A stretch of DNA of 64,000 nt from Spirochaetales bacterium (GCA_024233935.1 JACKOY010000002.1:124001-188000); one strand, 5' to 3'. Numbered from the stretch's first letter, positions 46,051-55,305 are shown. Made by a program: numbers and translations. The notes: generated by a model not told the origin, from the sequence alone.

Positions 46051-47637
46051 TCAGACGTCCCGGACCTCGATTTCAATCTGCCGATTGAGAGCCTGTTCCA
46101 GCAGTTCCGTTTTGGAACGAGCGGCCCACAGTTCCAGAGATACATCCTCGTCCCGTCCTCCGGGTGTACGTCGCGGAATCACCTCGATGATGATTTTGCG
46201 TTCCGATTGTTCCGGTCGGACCAGCACGTCGCGCACATTTTGCCGCATTCCGCGTTCCAGGCCAACCGCCACTCTGAGGATGCCGGCGGCCAGTCGAACC
46301 AGAGTTTGCTCGGGTGGCGGTAGCGCCGTGAATTCAGAATGTTTGCGTGCCGGCAGGGCTTTGCGGTGAAAACGGGCAATCAGCGCGATGATCTCGAGCT
46401 CCAGGCGCGTGAATCCCAGCAACGCTTCCGTGTTCTTGATAATATAGTAGCTGTGCTTGTGGTGGCCGGAGTGGGCGATAATTGTGCCCACATTGTGCAG
46501 GAGGGCCCCTGATTCCAGAAGGAAGCTGTCGTTTAGGGAAAGGCCCCGCACAATCTTGTTCATCGTGAGCTGATCCAGCAGACGGACCGCCAGTTGGGCG
46601 CAATGTTGCGCCGAACGCAGGGCGGGGGATTCGGGCCGCAGTAAATTTTCTGCGAGGTGTTGAACAGAGGAGCGACGAATATCCGGAAAGTGAGAATGCT
46701 TCGCGCCTGCGCGTTGCAGCGTGTCCACGATCACACCTTCCCGCAGGGCAAAATCCGAAATCAACATGCGCTCAATGCCGAGCAACTGAAAGATCTCTTC
46801 GACCAGGATCGCGCCACCCACAATGATATCGGCGCGTCGCTCGTCGAGGCCGGGCAGTTGGGCGCGCTTCTTGCTATCTGGGATTCCGACGATCGTCTGC
46901 ACCAGGCCACCCAGGTGCGGGAGAGTAATTTCCAGTTCGGCCAGTTCGCTGTCGGCGCCTGCGCCCTCAACCTGCAGCATTTTCGCCAGAGTCTCGATCG
47001 TCCCGGAACTTCCGATCGCCACTTCATATCCGACTTCCTGGACGGCCTCCGCCACGCCCGCCAGGGCCACCCGGATAAAGTGCCGGCATTCCCGCACCGA
47101 ATTTTCTGTAATCGGGTCTTCCGGGAAGAAGCGATCCTTCAGGCGGATGGCGCCCAGCTTGAGTGAAACCGCGTAATCAGGTTTGCCGTTGCGACCCACC
47201 AGAAACTCCGTGGAACCGCCGCCGATGTCGACCAGCAGGATACGGCGGTCGTGCAACGGCATGTTCTGCAGAATGCCAAGATAGATCAATCGGGCTTCTT
47301 CATGACCGGGGATGACTTCGATCTCGAGTCCGCATTCCTTGCGGGCGCGATCGAGAAACTCCGTACGGTTGCGGGCTTCGCGGAGGGCGGAAGTCGCGAC
47401 CGCTCGAATCCGCGCGTTCTGAGTTCTCGCAATGGCTGCAAAGTTCTTGAGCGTGGCAATGCCCCTTTCAATGGCGTCGGGTTTGAGATGATCCAGGTCG
47501 CCACCCCCGCTTCCAAGGCGCACTGATTCCTTCTCGTCCGCAATGACATCGAACTTACCGCTGGCGGTGGTACGCACCACAACCAGGTGAAAGGAGTTCG
47601 TTCCCAGATCAATTGCTGCGATGTTCTCTGACTTCAA
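46051..47637 (-). CDS. Ppx/GppA family phosphatase (exopolyphosphatase/pppGpp phosphatase)
   Basis: The product is 528 residues, in the range of Ppx and GppA. AAIDLGTNSFHLVVV is the ASKHA phosphate-1 motif, ILLVDIGGGSTEFLVG the second; VIPGHEEARLIYLG lies between. The C-terminal ~200 residues hold a HD-like region (GALLHNVGTIIAHSGHHKH). The sequence does not tell polyphosphate from pppGpp activity. It overlaps the MutS-like gene by four bases (ATGA) and is co-transcribed downstream of it. Confidence 0.93.
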   Translation of the reverse strand: MKSENIAAIDLGTNSFHLVVVRTTASGKFDVIADEKESVRLGSGGGDLDHLKPDAIERGIATLKNFAAIARTQNARIRAVATSALREARNRTEFLDRARKECGLEIEVIPGHEEARLIYLGILQNMPLHDRRILLVDIGGGSTEFLVGRNGKPDYAVSLKLGAIRLKDRFFPEDPITENSVRECRHFIRVALAGVAEAVQEVGYEVAIGSSGTIETLAKMLQVEGAGADSELAELEITLPHLGGLVQTIVGIPDSKKRAQLPGLDERRADIIVGGAILVEEIFQLLGIERMLISDFALREGVIVDTLQRAGAKHSHFPDIRRSSVQHLAENLLRPESPALRSAQHCAQLAVRLLDQLTMNKIVRGLSLNDSFLLESGALLHNVGTIIAHSGHHKHSYYIIKNTEALLGFTRLELEIIALIARFHRKALPARKHSEFTALPPPEQTLVRLAAGILRVAVGLERGMRQNVRDVLVRPEQSERKIIIEVIPRRTPGGRDEDVSLELWAARSKTELLEQALNRQIEIEVRDV

Positions 47638-49475
47638 TAGCGCACGCCTTCGATGTCCAGTATAGCCAGGGCGTTCGAACTGGTTACGGGGCCCGGCTTC
47701 AGTCGATAATCAAAACTCATCGCCCGTTCTGCGATCACTTCCTGAAAATGGTAACACGCAAAGCCCGACTCACCACCCGGATCTTCGGCCAGGTCGAGAT
47801 CGTGAGTCGCAACGAGGGCCGCCGCGGGGGATTGTCCCAGGCGTCGCAGGATTCCCCGACTTGCAATCAGTCGCTCGCGGTTGTTGGTTCCCCGGAGCAT
47901 CTCGTCAATAAACAGCAGGGCCGGGGGATCGGGCTCCTCAGCCCGCTCCTGAAGTCTCTTGATGCGCCGCACTTCAGAATAAAATAACGACACGGAGTGG
48001 CTCAGATCATCCTGGGCGGTCATCGAAGCCACCAGACCCAGCGGACGAAACACAAAGCCGCTCGCCGCCACCGGCGCCCCGATCATCGCCAGAAGGGCAT
48101 TCACGCCGATTGTCCGCAAAAACGTGGATTTGCCGGACATGTTTGAGCCGGTAATGATCCAGACCTTGTCAGGCAATTCCAGGACACAGTCGTTTCCGAC
48201 GCGCGTGTCGGGATGAAGCAAAGGGTGCGCCACGGCCCGCGCATCCAACAGGCGGGGGCTCTTTTCGGCCGCCGGTTCGGCAAAACGGAGCCCGGGGTCT
48301 ACGTCCACCGCCGTGGCCAGGCTGGCCAAAGCGTCAAACTCTCCCAGATCGCCAAACCACGTGTCCACCGCACGCCCGTGTTCTTTCAGCCAGCGGCTGA
48401 GCCCGTTCCAGACGTGCGCTTCGTAAAGAAAGAAGACACCTGCCAGGATGTGCAGGACCGGGTTTCTGCGAAACGCAAAGAAGCCTGCCAGGTCCGCCAA
48501 CCGACGAATCGCCTCGGCCGGTCCTGCCTCACGAACGGATAGCCGTTTGAGATGCGGCGCCTGCCCCGGATAGCGTCGCAGCGTATCAAAGAGGTGATGA
48601 AATCCCGCCAGCTGCTCCGCGAGGGGCGCGAAACGGGGGGCGGTTTCCCGCAGCCGGAAATGCAGGCCCGCGAAAATAATAAATTGCAGGGGCACACTGA
48701 GCATGTAGTAGGCTTCGTTCAGGCCGAGTTCGTTTCCCACGTAGGTCGCCGCCGAAAACACCGGCAGGGCCCAGGCCAGCAGCTGAAGTACCCGCGGCGG
48801 CGCGCCGAGCTTGTGTTCGCGCAGCCGCTCAATCCATTCCAGGCCGAAGACCTGGTCGAAGTGTTGGGCGATAGCGCCACTCTCGCGTTGCCAGCGCTGG
48901 CGGAAGGTTCGACGTACACTGAGTTCTTGAATGGCCGTCTGTCGCTCCAGCCAGCGTTCGGCGCTCAAGGCCACGTCATCGGGCATGCCGAGCAGGAGTT
49001 CGGCAAGGCGCGCCCGGCCGACGGGGGTTACGGTTCGGTCCAGATACTGCATCAAAGAAAAGCGACCGAAAAGATGAAAGTCTTCGGCATAGGCATGCAC
49101 GGCAGAGCTCTCGACCGGTGAAACGGCTTCAGGCAGTTGATCCCACCAGGCCGGTCGCAATCGGAGGATGTGCCCCCGGTAGGTTTGGAGCTGGCCGCGG
49201 GCCAACTCCAGCCGACGGCGTGCCCGGCCCGCTTCCCGCAACAGCCAGACAAAGAGGGCCGCGCCCGGAAGGGCTGAGGCACCCAGCCCCCAGAGCGGCA
49301 CCGGTCCCAGCTGCCAGGCTGCGGTCGGACCGGCAAGCATCAGGACAAAGGCGGCGAAGCGGGCGAACGCCAGACGCGTGCTTCGCAGCGCCGTCTTTTC
49401 CAGACGGGATTCGATTCGGCGGATGGCCCGTTCCAGGTTTTGTACGCGTTCGCCTGCCCGGGCGGCCTCGATCAT
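47634..49475 (-). CDS. MutS-related ATPase with membrane segments
   Basis: The product is 613 residues. Two hydrophobic segments lie at about residues 47-82, further ones near 225-265 and 335-360. The C-terminal ~200 residues are a MutS domain V ATPase: Walker A GSNMSGKSTFLRTIG, then MTAQDDLSHSVSLFYSEVRRI, Walker B LLFIDEMLRGTNNRERL and ATHDLDLA. The N-terminal mismatch-recognition domain with the Phe-x-Glu motif is absent. This is the membrane-type MutS-like group, not the repair protein MutS; its role is unknown. It is transcribed with ppx/gppA, divergent from the PilZ gene. Confidence 0.88.
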   Translation of the reverse strand: MIEAARAGERVQNLERAIRRIESRLEKTALRSTRLAFARFAAFVLMLAGPTAAWQLGPVPLWGLGASALPGAALFVWLLREAGRARRRLELARGQLQTYRGHILRLRPAWWDQLPEAVSPVESSAVHAYAEDFHLFGRFSLMQYLDRTVTPVGRARLAELLLGMPDDVALSAERWLERQTAIQELSVRRTFRQRWQRESGAIAQHFDQVFGLEWIERLREHKLGAPPRVLQLLAWALPVFSAATYVGNELGLNEAYYMLSVPLQFIIFAGLHFRLRETAPRFAPLAEQLAGFHHLFDTLRRYPGQAPHLKRLSVREAGPAEAIRRLADLAGFFAFRRNPVLHILAGVFFLYEAHVWNGLSRWLKEHGRAVDTWFGDLGEFDALASLATAVDVDPGLRFAEPAAEKSPRLLDARAVAHPLLHPDTRVGNDCVLELPDKVWIITGSNMSGKSTFLRTIGVNALLAMIGAPVAASGFVFRPLGLVASMTAQDDLSHSVSLFYSEVRRIKRLQERAEEPDPPALLFIDEMLRGTNNRERLIASRGILRRLGQSPAAALVATHDLDLAEDPGGESGFACYHFQEVIAERAMSFDYRLKPGPVTSSNALAILDIEGVRY

Positions 49476-49537
49476 ACGTGTTGTCTACTGGAAGGCATCC
49501 CTGGTTGCAATTGCATTTCCAGCTCTTGCATGCAAAC

Positions 49538-50188
49538 ATGGCTCCAGCGTGCTTCGCCACGGGGGTCGTCGTGCAGAAGGATCTACCTGTAAGTATTTGC
49601 CCACTGGACGATAATCCGGAGGGCGTTCGCTACCAGGGGCTCTTGAAGTCCATAGATAGCGACCATATTCTCGTCTATTCGCCGCACGCAAAGGCGTTGC
49701 ATCTTGCCAATCGAGTATCGCTCGAGTTTCGCATTGACCGAAACGATTTTCGTCTCACGACATCGATTCTGAACCTGGCTCCGAAGGACCAACTGCTGCT
49801 TAGAAAGCCAAAGCAGATCCACAAAAAGCAGATCAGAGAGGGGCAGCGGTTGTCCTACTCCCTGCCGGTCAAATACACTCTCTGGACCAAGACCGGCCGA
49901 CATGAAGCCGAACTACGAGACCTGAGCGATCAGGGCTTACGCATGGTCGGCAATCAACCATTGCGCAAGAACAGCCTGGTGAGCCTGGACTTCTACATCA
50001 AGGACGCGAAGACGCGCGTCATTACTCAGGGCATGGTAATCTGGTCACGTAAGGACGAAGAAAACGAACACCTCATCGAAAGCGGCATTCATTTCACGAC
50101 GATCTCGAACGAAGCCCGTAAAAAGATCGCACGCTTCGTTGCCGAACGAGCGCCTTTCGAAGAGGAAGACGAAGACGAAGATGCATGA
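49538..50188 (+). CDS. PilZ-domain c-di-GMP receptor protein
   Basis: ATG 49538 gives 216 residues; GTG 49571 is an alternative. Residues 10-85 resemble a YcgR-like N-terminal domain (VRYQGLLKSIDSDHILVYSP). Residues 95-205 form a PilZ domain with the c-di-GMP signature: RxxxR as REGQR, and DLSDQG matching D/N-x-S-x-x-G. An acidic tail (EEEDEDEDA) ends the protein. It probably senses cyclic di-GMP, perhaps in motility or envelope control. Its stop overlaps the queG start (ATGA). Confidence 0.88.
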   Translation: MAPACFATGVVVQKDLPVSICPLDDNPEGVRYQGLLKSIDSDHILVYSPHAKALHLANRVSLEFRIDRNDFRLTTSILNLAPKDQLLLRKPKQIHKKQIREGQRLSYSLPVKYTLWTKTGRHEAELRDLSDQGLRMVGNQPLRKNSLVSLDFYIKDAKTRVITQGMVIWSRKDEENEHLIESGIHFTTISNEARKKIARFVAERAPFEEEDEDEDA

Positions 50189-51114
50189 AGGAGTGGCTGC
50201 GCGATCTTTCCTTTGAAGCCGGCTTTGATCTGTTTGGTTGCGCATCCCTGGTCCTGCCACCGGAGGATCAGAAGAACCTGGAGGCGTTTGGGAAAGGGCC
50301 ATTGGGAGACATGCGGTGGTTTCTCGATACCCTGGAACTTCGCATCAATCCGGCGCGTATCCTGCCCGGCGCACGCAGCGCGGTGGTGCTGGGCATCTAT
50401 TACCGGGATCGGGAGTCGGAGGAGTTCCATAGTTCGGCGGCGGTTCGCGTTTCCCGCTACGCCGTCGGTCGCGACTACCACCGGGTACTGCGAAAGAAGG
50501 GCAAAGAGCTGGCAGTCCGAATGCAGCAACGATGGCCCCAGGCGAAGGCCCGCCTGGTGGTGGATTCGGCCCCGGTTCCTGAAAAGATCCTGGGGCGCGA
50601 GGCCGGCCTGGGATGGATCGGCAAGAACACGAACCTCATTCATCCGCAGTGGGGCTCGTACTTCTTTCTGGCCGTGCTTTTGACTTCTCTTGATTTGCCG
50701 CCGGACACACCGCAGCCCGACCTGTGTGCATCCTGTCGACTGTGCCTGGACGCCTGTCCGACCGACGCCCTCCAGCCTTACCAGATCGATCCGACCCGTT
50801 GCATCTCCTATCTGACCATTGAGGACCGGTCGCGATTGCACCCGGAACTTGACGAACGACGGGCGGGTTGGGCTTTCGGTTGCGACGTCTGTCAGGAAGT
50901 TTGTCCCTACAATCGCAACCGCGGCGCGCGAAAGGGCGATACAAAAGAGGCCGACTTCCGGCTGCGCCCGGCGGTACGGAATCTCATGGAAACAGGAACT
51001 CTGGATGGTGTTGAACAATGGGAACTTTTGAGTCAGGGTAGTCCGCTGCGGCGTGCCGGCTTTGAACGCCTGAAAGAGAATCTGAGGCTCGCGCGCCTGG
51101 GCCCGAAACCATGA
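50185..51114 (+). CDS. queG: Epoxyqueuosine reductase (QueG)
   Basis: The product is 309 residues. Two 4Fe-4S clusters are supported by CASCRLCLDACP and CDVCQEVCPYN, with another Cys in CISYLTIEDR; the cobalamin-binding N-terminal domain includes VVLGIYY and SRYAVGRDYH. It performs the last step of queuosine synthesis in tRNA. The catalytic region LVVDSAPVPEKILGREAGLG is typical. It overlaps PilZ upstream and mutY downstream by four bases each, so all three form one operon. Confidence 0.95.
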   Translation: MKEWLRDLSFEAGFDLFGCASLVLPPEDQKNLEAFGKGPLGDMRWFLDTLELRINPARILPGARSAVVLGIYYRDRESEEFHSSAAVRVSRYAVGRDYHRVLRKKGKELAVRMQQRWPQAKARLVVDSAPVPEKILGREAGLGWIGKNTNLIHPQWGSYFFLAVLLTSLDLPPDTPQPDLCASCRLCLDACPTDALQPYQIDPTRCISYLTIEDRSRLHPELDERRAGWAFGCDVCQEVCPYNRNRGARKGDTKEADFRLRPAVRNLMETGTLDGVEQWELLSQGSPLRRAGFERLKENLRLARLGPKP

Positions 51115-52214
51115 ATCTGGAAGCACTCTACGATTGGTATCGCCGGGAGCAGCGTGCACTTCCGTTTCGGGGGAGCCGGGATCCGTATGCGATCTGGGTT
51201 TCTGAAATCATGCTGCAGCAAACACGCGTGGAGGCCATGCTGCCTTTGTACGAACGTTTTCTCGCGCGCTTCCCGAACGTGCAAACTCTGGCCCGGGCGC
51301 CGCTCGATGAGGTGCTTTCTTTCTGGCACGGACTCGGCTACTACAATCGGGCCCGCAACCTGCATCGGGCGGCCGGAATCGTGGTGCGTGAATATGGCGG
51401 GCAGTTCCCTCTGGAACCGAACACGGCCCGTTCTCTGCCCGGCATCGGACCGTACACAGTTGCGGCCATTCTGAGCATTGCGGCCGACGTGCCTCTGGCG
51501 ACGCTCGATGGCAATGTGCGCCGGGTGCTCGCCAGGCTGAACGATAGCGAGGCCGCACCGGGCGACAGAGTGTTTTCGGATTGGGCCGATGACCTGCTTG
51601 GAGCCCGGGGGGACGTCAGTCCCGGCCTCCACAACCAGGCGATGATGGAACTGGGGGCGCGCATCTGCAAACCTGGCCGGCCCGACTGCGACGCCTGTCC
51701 GCTCGCCCCGGGTTGCCTGGCGCGTTTGCGCGGAGGGGCGGAGCGTGTTGCGCAGCTTCCGCGACGCAGTCCCCGCGTCGCTCCGATCGCTCTCGATATG
51801 GAGTTGTACCTGATCCTGGATGCCAGCGAAACGCGCGTACTGATACTCAACGATCGGGAAAGCCACTTTCTCAAAGAGACCTGGTTTTTTCCGCACCGGT
51901 TGTCGGGCCTTCCCGATGGTGTGCGGGCGACCGCGGGTCTGGAGCAGCTGTGTGCTCTGGGCCCGTGCCGGCTCGCGACCGGCCGCTTTCGGCACAGCAT
52001 CACCAAACACCGAATCCAGGGGCGCGTCGCCTTAGTCCGCAGCAATTTAGAGGCCGATCGACTGGTGGACGGCGCCCGAAAGAACGGTGCGTCCCATCAC
52101 GTCTGGAAGACAGTGTCCGGATCAAATCTCCCGGGTCAGGTGGCCAGCTCCATGGCCCGGAAAGCCCTGCGTCTGGTAGACACGAATGTTCTGGCTGGCT
52201 TCGCCCCCGATTGA
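51111..52214 (+). CDS. mutY: A/G-specific adenine glycosylase (MutY)
   Basis: The product is 367 residues, standard for MutY, which removes adenine opposite 8-oxoguanine. ALPFRGSRDPYAIWVSEIML and QQTRVEAMLPLYERFL are the family opening, LPGIGPYTVAAI is the helix-hairpin-helix, ATLDGNVRRVLAR holds the catalytic Asp, and CKPGRPDCDACPLAPGC gives the 4Fe-4S site (C-x6-C-x2-C-x5-C). The C-terminal ~120 residues resemble the Nudix-like 8-oxoG-sensing domain. It is convergent with mtnB. Confidence 0.96.
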   Translation: MNLEALYDWYRREQRALPFRGSRDPYAIWVSEIMLQQTRVEAMLPLYERFLARFPNVQTLARAPLDEVLSFWHGLGYYNRARNLHRAAGIVVREYGGQFPLEPNTARSLPGIGPYTVAAILSIAADVPLATLDGNVRRVLARLNDSEAAPGDRVFSDWADDLLGARGDVSPGLHNQAMMELGARICKPGRPDCDACPLAPGCLARLRGGAERVAQLPRRSPRVAPIALDMELYLILDASETRVLILNDRESHFLKETWFFPHRLSGLPDGVRATAGLEQLCALGPCRLATGRFRHSITKHRIQGRVALVRSNLEADRLVDGARKNGASHHVWKTVSGSNLPGQVASSMARKALRLVDTNVLAGFAPD

Positions 52215-52223
52215 TGGGGGAGG

Positions 52224-52898
52224 TTATGGGCCGGCTACACGATCGGCAGGGTCGGGAATGCCCAGCTGGTGCATGCGCAGTTTGATTTCGCAAAGATAGT
52301 CAATGCATTCCGCCTGGGTCTTGGCTTTGCTCGTGGTCGGTCCCCAGATGTAGATGCCGTGGTTACGCACTGCAACCGCCGGGCTTTCCGGAAACCGCTC
52401 GATGGCGACGCGCAAAGAATCGGTCAGCTCTGATTCGCGGGCCGTATTGTCGATCACCGGCAGGCGAAACGTATCGTGATAGCCGTGACCCTGGATCCCC
52501 TTCAGCATTTCCAGCTCTCGAAATTCCAGCACGGAGATGAAGCCCTCCAGGCGAGTGGCGAGCATGGTGGCCAGAACCACATGACTGGAATGCGAATGGA
52601 GCACAGCTCCCGCATCGCGCAGTTCAAAAGCGGAGAAAAACAGCGGCGCACATTCGGTGAGTCGCTGGCCGCCCCGCGCCGTTTCCAGCACGGTCCCCCT
52701 TCGATCCAGAACAAAGATGTCGTCCGGCTGGATTTTTTCCTTCTCCACTCCACTGGGCGCCATGTAGACCCGATCCCCGGATCGAATGGAGATACCCCCG
52801 CCGGTGCCACTGACCCAACCCAGCTTGTAGAAATCCCGACACATCTCGCAGACCTGTTCGCGCAGGGCCTGCTCGCTTTGTTCGTTCTCTTCCATCAA
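52224..52898 (-). CDS. mtnB: Methylthioribulose-1-phosphate dehydratase (MtnB)
   Basis: The product is 224 residues. Class II aldolase fold: WVSGTGGGISIR at the N-terminus, MAPSGVEKEKIQPDDIFVLD, the zinc site HSHSSHVVLATML, and AVAVRNHGIYIWG. These match MtnB of the methionine salvage pathway better than fuculose aldolases. No other mtn genes are in the window, so the pathway is inferred. The gene overlaps the upstream TPR/TM gene by four bases and is the last of a minus-strand run. Confidence 0.92.
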   Translation of the reverse strand: MMEENEQSEQALREQVCEMCRDFYKLGWVSGTGGGISIRSGDRVYMAPSGVEKEKIQPDDIFVLDRRGTVLETARGGQRLTECAPLFFSAFELRDAGAVLHSHSSHVVLATMLATRLEGFISVLEFRELEMLKGIQGHGYHDTFRLPVIDNTARESELTDSLRVAIERFPESPAVAVRNHGIYIWGPTTSKAKTQAECIDYLCEIKLRMHQLGIPDPADRVAGP

Positions 52899-53824
52899 AA
52901 GCTCTCCCTGAAAATCTCAACGCCGCTGGTTTGTTCCACGTAGTCCAGGTTAAAATACTCTTCGCGGATACGCTGATGGAACTGCCGTTCCTGATAGTTA
53001 TTATAACGATAAGCCGACTGAACGGCCCCATTCACATTCGCCAGATAAAAGATCAGGCCCACCAGTCCAAAGATGGACGAGGCAACGTGGCCCGATCCGG
53101 CCCGTTGTTCCAGATCATAAGTAACAATTGCCGAGCCGAGAAACATTCCATTGAAAAAAAGAGCGGCTACGCCATCAACATAGTGCGCCGCGTAGACCTG
53201 GCCGCTTCCCGGAAGGACCGCCGACAAAGCCCCGGCCAGAAGCGGGCTTCGAGTGGGCCGTTGCTCGTAGTCTTCTAAAGCGGTGAGCACGCCGCCTGCC
53301 TTTTGCCGCACCTCCGTGGAGCTCGCTTCGCGTTGCAGAAGCGAAAAGTAACGTGTGGCGCCGTTGTAGTCGGCTTCTTCCAGGTATAGAGCTCCGCCGA
53401 GCAGCCTGGCCTGCTCCCGCTGCTCGGCGGAATAGGACGTGCGCAGGTCGAGAATCGCGCTTTGCTCGCTCAGAGCCCGATGCACCATGCCGGCGCGTAG
53501 CGCCGCAAAGAGAGACAGGTAATGATGGGCGAAATCTTCCTGGTTTTCCATTGCCATAAGGCCGCTCCGAAAGTCTCCCAGGCGAAGCAAGGTCAGGCCG
53601 AGGCGCGCTGTAAGTTCACGATTGTCTTCAGGACGAGCGCGCAATTCCCGTTCGTATTCAATGCGGGCCAGGGTGTACTCGCCGTTGCGATAATACTCGT
53701 TGGCGAGGGAATCATTCGGAGCGGCCAGGTTCCCGTGCGTCGGAACAAGAACTGCCACTGAAAAAATTAACGTCGTAACATTTCGAAACGAACCCACATG
53801 GACAGCACATTGTAACGGGATCAA
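52895..53824 (-). CDS. Exported helical repeat protein with C-terminal membrane hairpin
   Basis: The product is 309 residues. An N-terminal hydrophobic segment (VTTLIFSVAVLVPTHGNLAA) resembles a signal peptide. About residues 40-180 show TPR-like pairs (YYRNGEYTLARIEYERELR, LGLTLLRLGDFRSGLMAM). Around 190-265 come two membrane-like stretches beginning ALSAVLPGSGQVYA, a pattern seen in TM2/DUF5683-type small membrane domains. The C-terminus is polar. It lies between the PilZ gene (4-base overlap) and mtnB (4-base overlap). Function unknown; a link to cell-envelope assembly is suggested by the nearby yidD-like gene. Confidence 0.75.
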   Translation of the reverse strand: MIPLQCAVHVGSFRNVTTLIFSVAVLVPTHGNLAAPNDSLANEYYRNGEYTLARIEYERELRARPEDNRELTARLGLTLLRLGDFRSGLMAMENQEDFAHHYLSLFAALRAGMVHRALSEQSAILDLRTSYSAEQREQARLLGGALYLEEADYNGATRYFSLLQREASSTEVRQKAGGVLTALEDYEQRPTRSPLLAGALSAVLPGSGQVYAAHYVDGVAALFFNGMFLGSAIVTYDLEQRAGSGHVASSIFGLVGLIFYLANVNGAVQSAYRYNNYQERQFHQRIREEYFNLDYVEQTSGVEIFRESF

Positions 53825-54798
53825 CCGGCAAGCCTTTCCGGTTTGAGGACGGCCCGCACAATGCGATCCCGGTCACCCTCGCGAATTCGCTCAAAGGCAA
53901 CGTGGACAAACAGTTCTTCAGGAACAACATGCACAATCCGCGCGGTGCAGCGAATCTCTGCGCTTTCCATTCGCAGGACAAGTGTTTGCAGGTCATCCAC
54001 GCTGAAGCGAGCGGCCAGAGCGCGGGTCGGCATACGCAGGCGGGCCCCACCGCCGCTCAGATCCCCGGTCTGACATTCCACGCCGCCCAGGCTGGCGGGA
54101 ACGATCAGAGGCTTACGAAAGAAGCGCCGCGCCTGGCGACGCTCAAAAACGGCATGCCCCAACAGCAGCCGATGATCCTTACGACGGATGATTTCCGTTT
54201 GCAACGCGTACAGGCCATCCGGTCGAGACACAGTCAGGGACAATCGCCGACCGCGAAGGGCGATGCCAGGCAATGTTTCGGCCTCCAGGTGGCCGGGCTC
54301 CAGGCTGAGAATGCGAACGACGGGGTTCCCTTCCGCATCGAAGAGCAAACTCCCCGCCGGCAGATCGGAAGTGTCCCGCAATGTGCGGCCCGGTGCGCGC
54401 TCGCGAAACCCCAGGCGTATGGCCAGGGAGCGCAGGTCCCGGGATCGCTCGGGATGTTCGTCGATCATGAGTCGTCGGGCGGCCTCGAAGGTCAGCGGCT
54501 CTTTGAGCAAAAGATGGGTCGTGTGCTCCTCCGGCAAATACTGGCCCAGTTCCCGGACAAGCGCCAGTTCGGAAGGACTGAGTTCGGCCTGGGTAGCCCA
54601 GTCCTCCATGTGCATTTGCATGCGGGATTCCAGGTCCCTTAAGCGCCGTCGCCGGCCCAGGCGAGTCGCCAGGATATACGTCAGGCCCAGAAGAACCAGA
54701 ATCACGCCCCCGGCCAGCAGATGGGCGGTCGGAGGCGGAGCAAAACCGGTCGACAGTGAAAACAGGAAGCGGTCGACTGCAGGCTGATTCCATTGCAT
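53821..54798 (-). CDS. Membrane-anchored PilZ-domain protein
   Basis: ATG at 54796-54798 gives 325 residues (GAGG upstream; a longer frame to 55029 overlaps yidD and is rejected). One membrane segment near residues 20-42 (LAGGVILVLLGLTYILATRL), a helical middle, and a PilZ-like domain at about 220-320 with FERRQARRFFRKPLIVPASL and GDLSGGGARL, giving RxxxR and DxSxxG motifs for cyclic di-GMP. It heads the minus-strand run PilZ-TPR/TM-mtnB, divergent from the yidD-like gene with 33 bases between. Confidence 0.85.
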   Translation of the reverse strand: MQWNQPAVDRFLFSLSTGFAPPPTAHLLAGGVILVLLGLTYILATRLGRRRRLRDLESRMQMHMEDWATQAELSPSELALVRELGQYLPEEHTTHLLLKEPLTFEAARRLMIDEHPERSRDLRSLAIRLGFRERAPGRTLRDTSDLPAGSLLFDAEGNPVVRILSLEPGHLEAETLPGIALRGRRLSLTVSRPDGLYALQTEIIRRKDHRLLLGHAVFERRQARRFFRKPLIVPASLGGVECQTGDLSGGGARLRMPTRALAARFSVDDLQTLVLRMESAEIRCTARIVHVVPEELFVHVAFERIREGDRDRIVRAVLKPERLAG

Positions 54799-54831
54799 CC
54801 AGTTCGGCCCTCGGGCCCTTTCAAGGTAATC

Positions 54832-55305
54832 ATGCGCCCGGCACCCACAAGCGAAAATAGAGTCGGCGCTATCGTGCTCTTGCTGATCGTTTTGTTGCAG
54901 GCTGAAAGCTGTTCCAGCCTGCCTGCCGGCCCGGAGTCCCCGGGTTCTGAAGCGGACGCCCGGTCGGCCACCCAAACAGACCGTGGCTCGCTTCTGACCG
55001 CCCCGTTTCTGTTTCTGATTCGTAAACACCGGCAGGAAACCACGGTCATGGATGGTCCCCGCTGCCCGCTGTATCCGACCTGTTCCGCCTACGCGGACAA
55101 GGCCATTTCCGGGTATGGTCTGGTCGGGTTGATTGTGTTTCTGGACCGGCTTTTTTACCGCGAGTTCGGGGACCTTTCGGACCGCTATCTGCCGGTGCCC
55201 CGCCGTTTCTCGAGGGACTTGCGCTACTTTGACCCGGTCACGGATTCTGTGCCCTGGGGCGACGCTCCGGGGCCCTCCCTCTTACGGGAAGACCTGCGAG
55301 AGTAG
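54832..55305 (+). CDS. YidD-like protein with an N-terminal export signal
   Basis: ATG 54832 is set by AAGG about seven bases upstream; it encodes 157 residues. An N-terminal hydrophobic segment (VGAIVLLLIVLLQA) ends at ESCSS, which could be a lipobox. The YidD domain lies at about residues 75-130: CPLYPTCSAYADKAISGYG matches the conserved three-residue-spaced cysteine motif. YidD normally aids membrane protein insertion next to YidC as a short cytoplasmic amphipathic protein, so a signal peptide is odd. No yidC, rnpA or rpmH is nearby. Confidence 0.83.
   Translation: MRPAPTSENRVGAIVLLLIVLLQAESCSSLPAGPESPGSEADARSATQTDRGSLLTAPFLFLIRKHRQETTVMDGPRCPLYPTCSAYADKAISGYGLVGLIVFLDRLFYREFGDLSDRYLPVPRRFSRDLRYFDPVTDSVPWGDAPGPSLLREDLRE

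Noticed and set aside
47251..47640. A possible second start or separate gene within ppx/gppA
   Set aside because: The N-terminal ASKHA motif at the 47637 start is intact, so the full-length gene explains the region.
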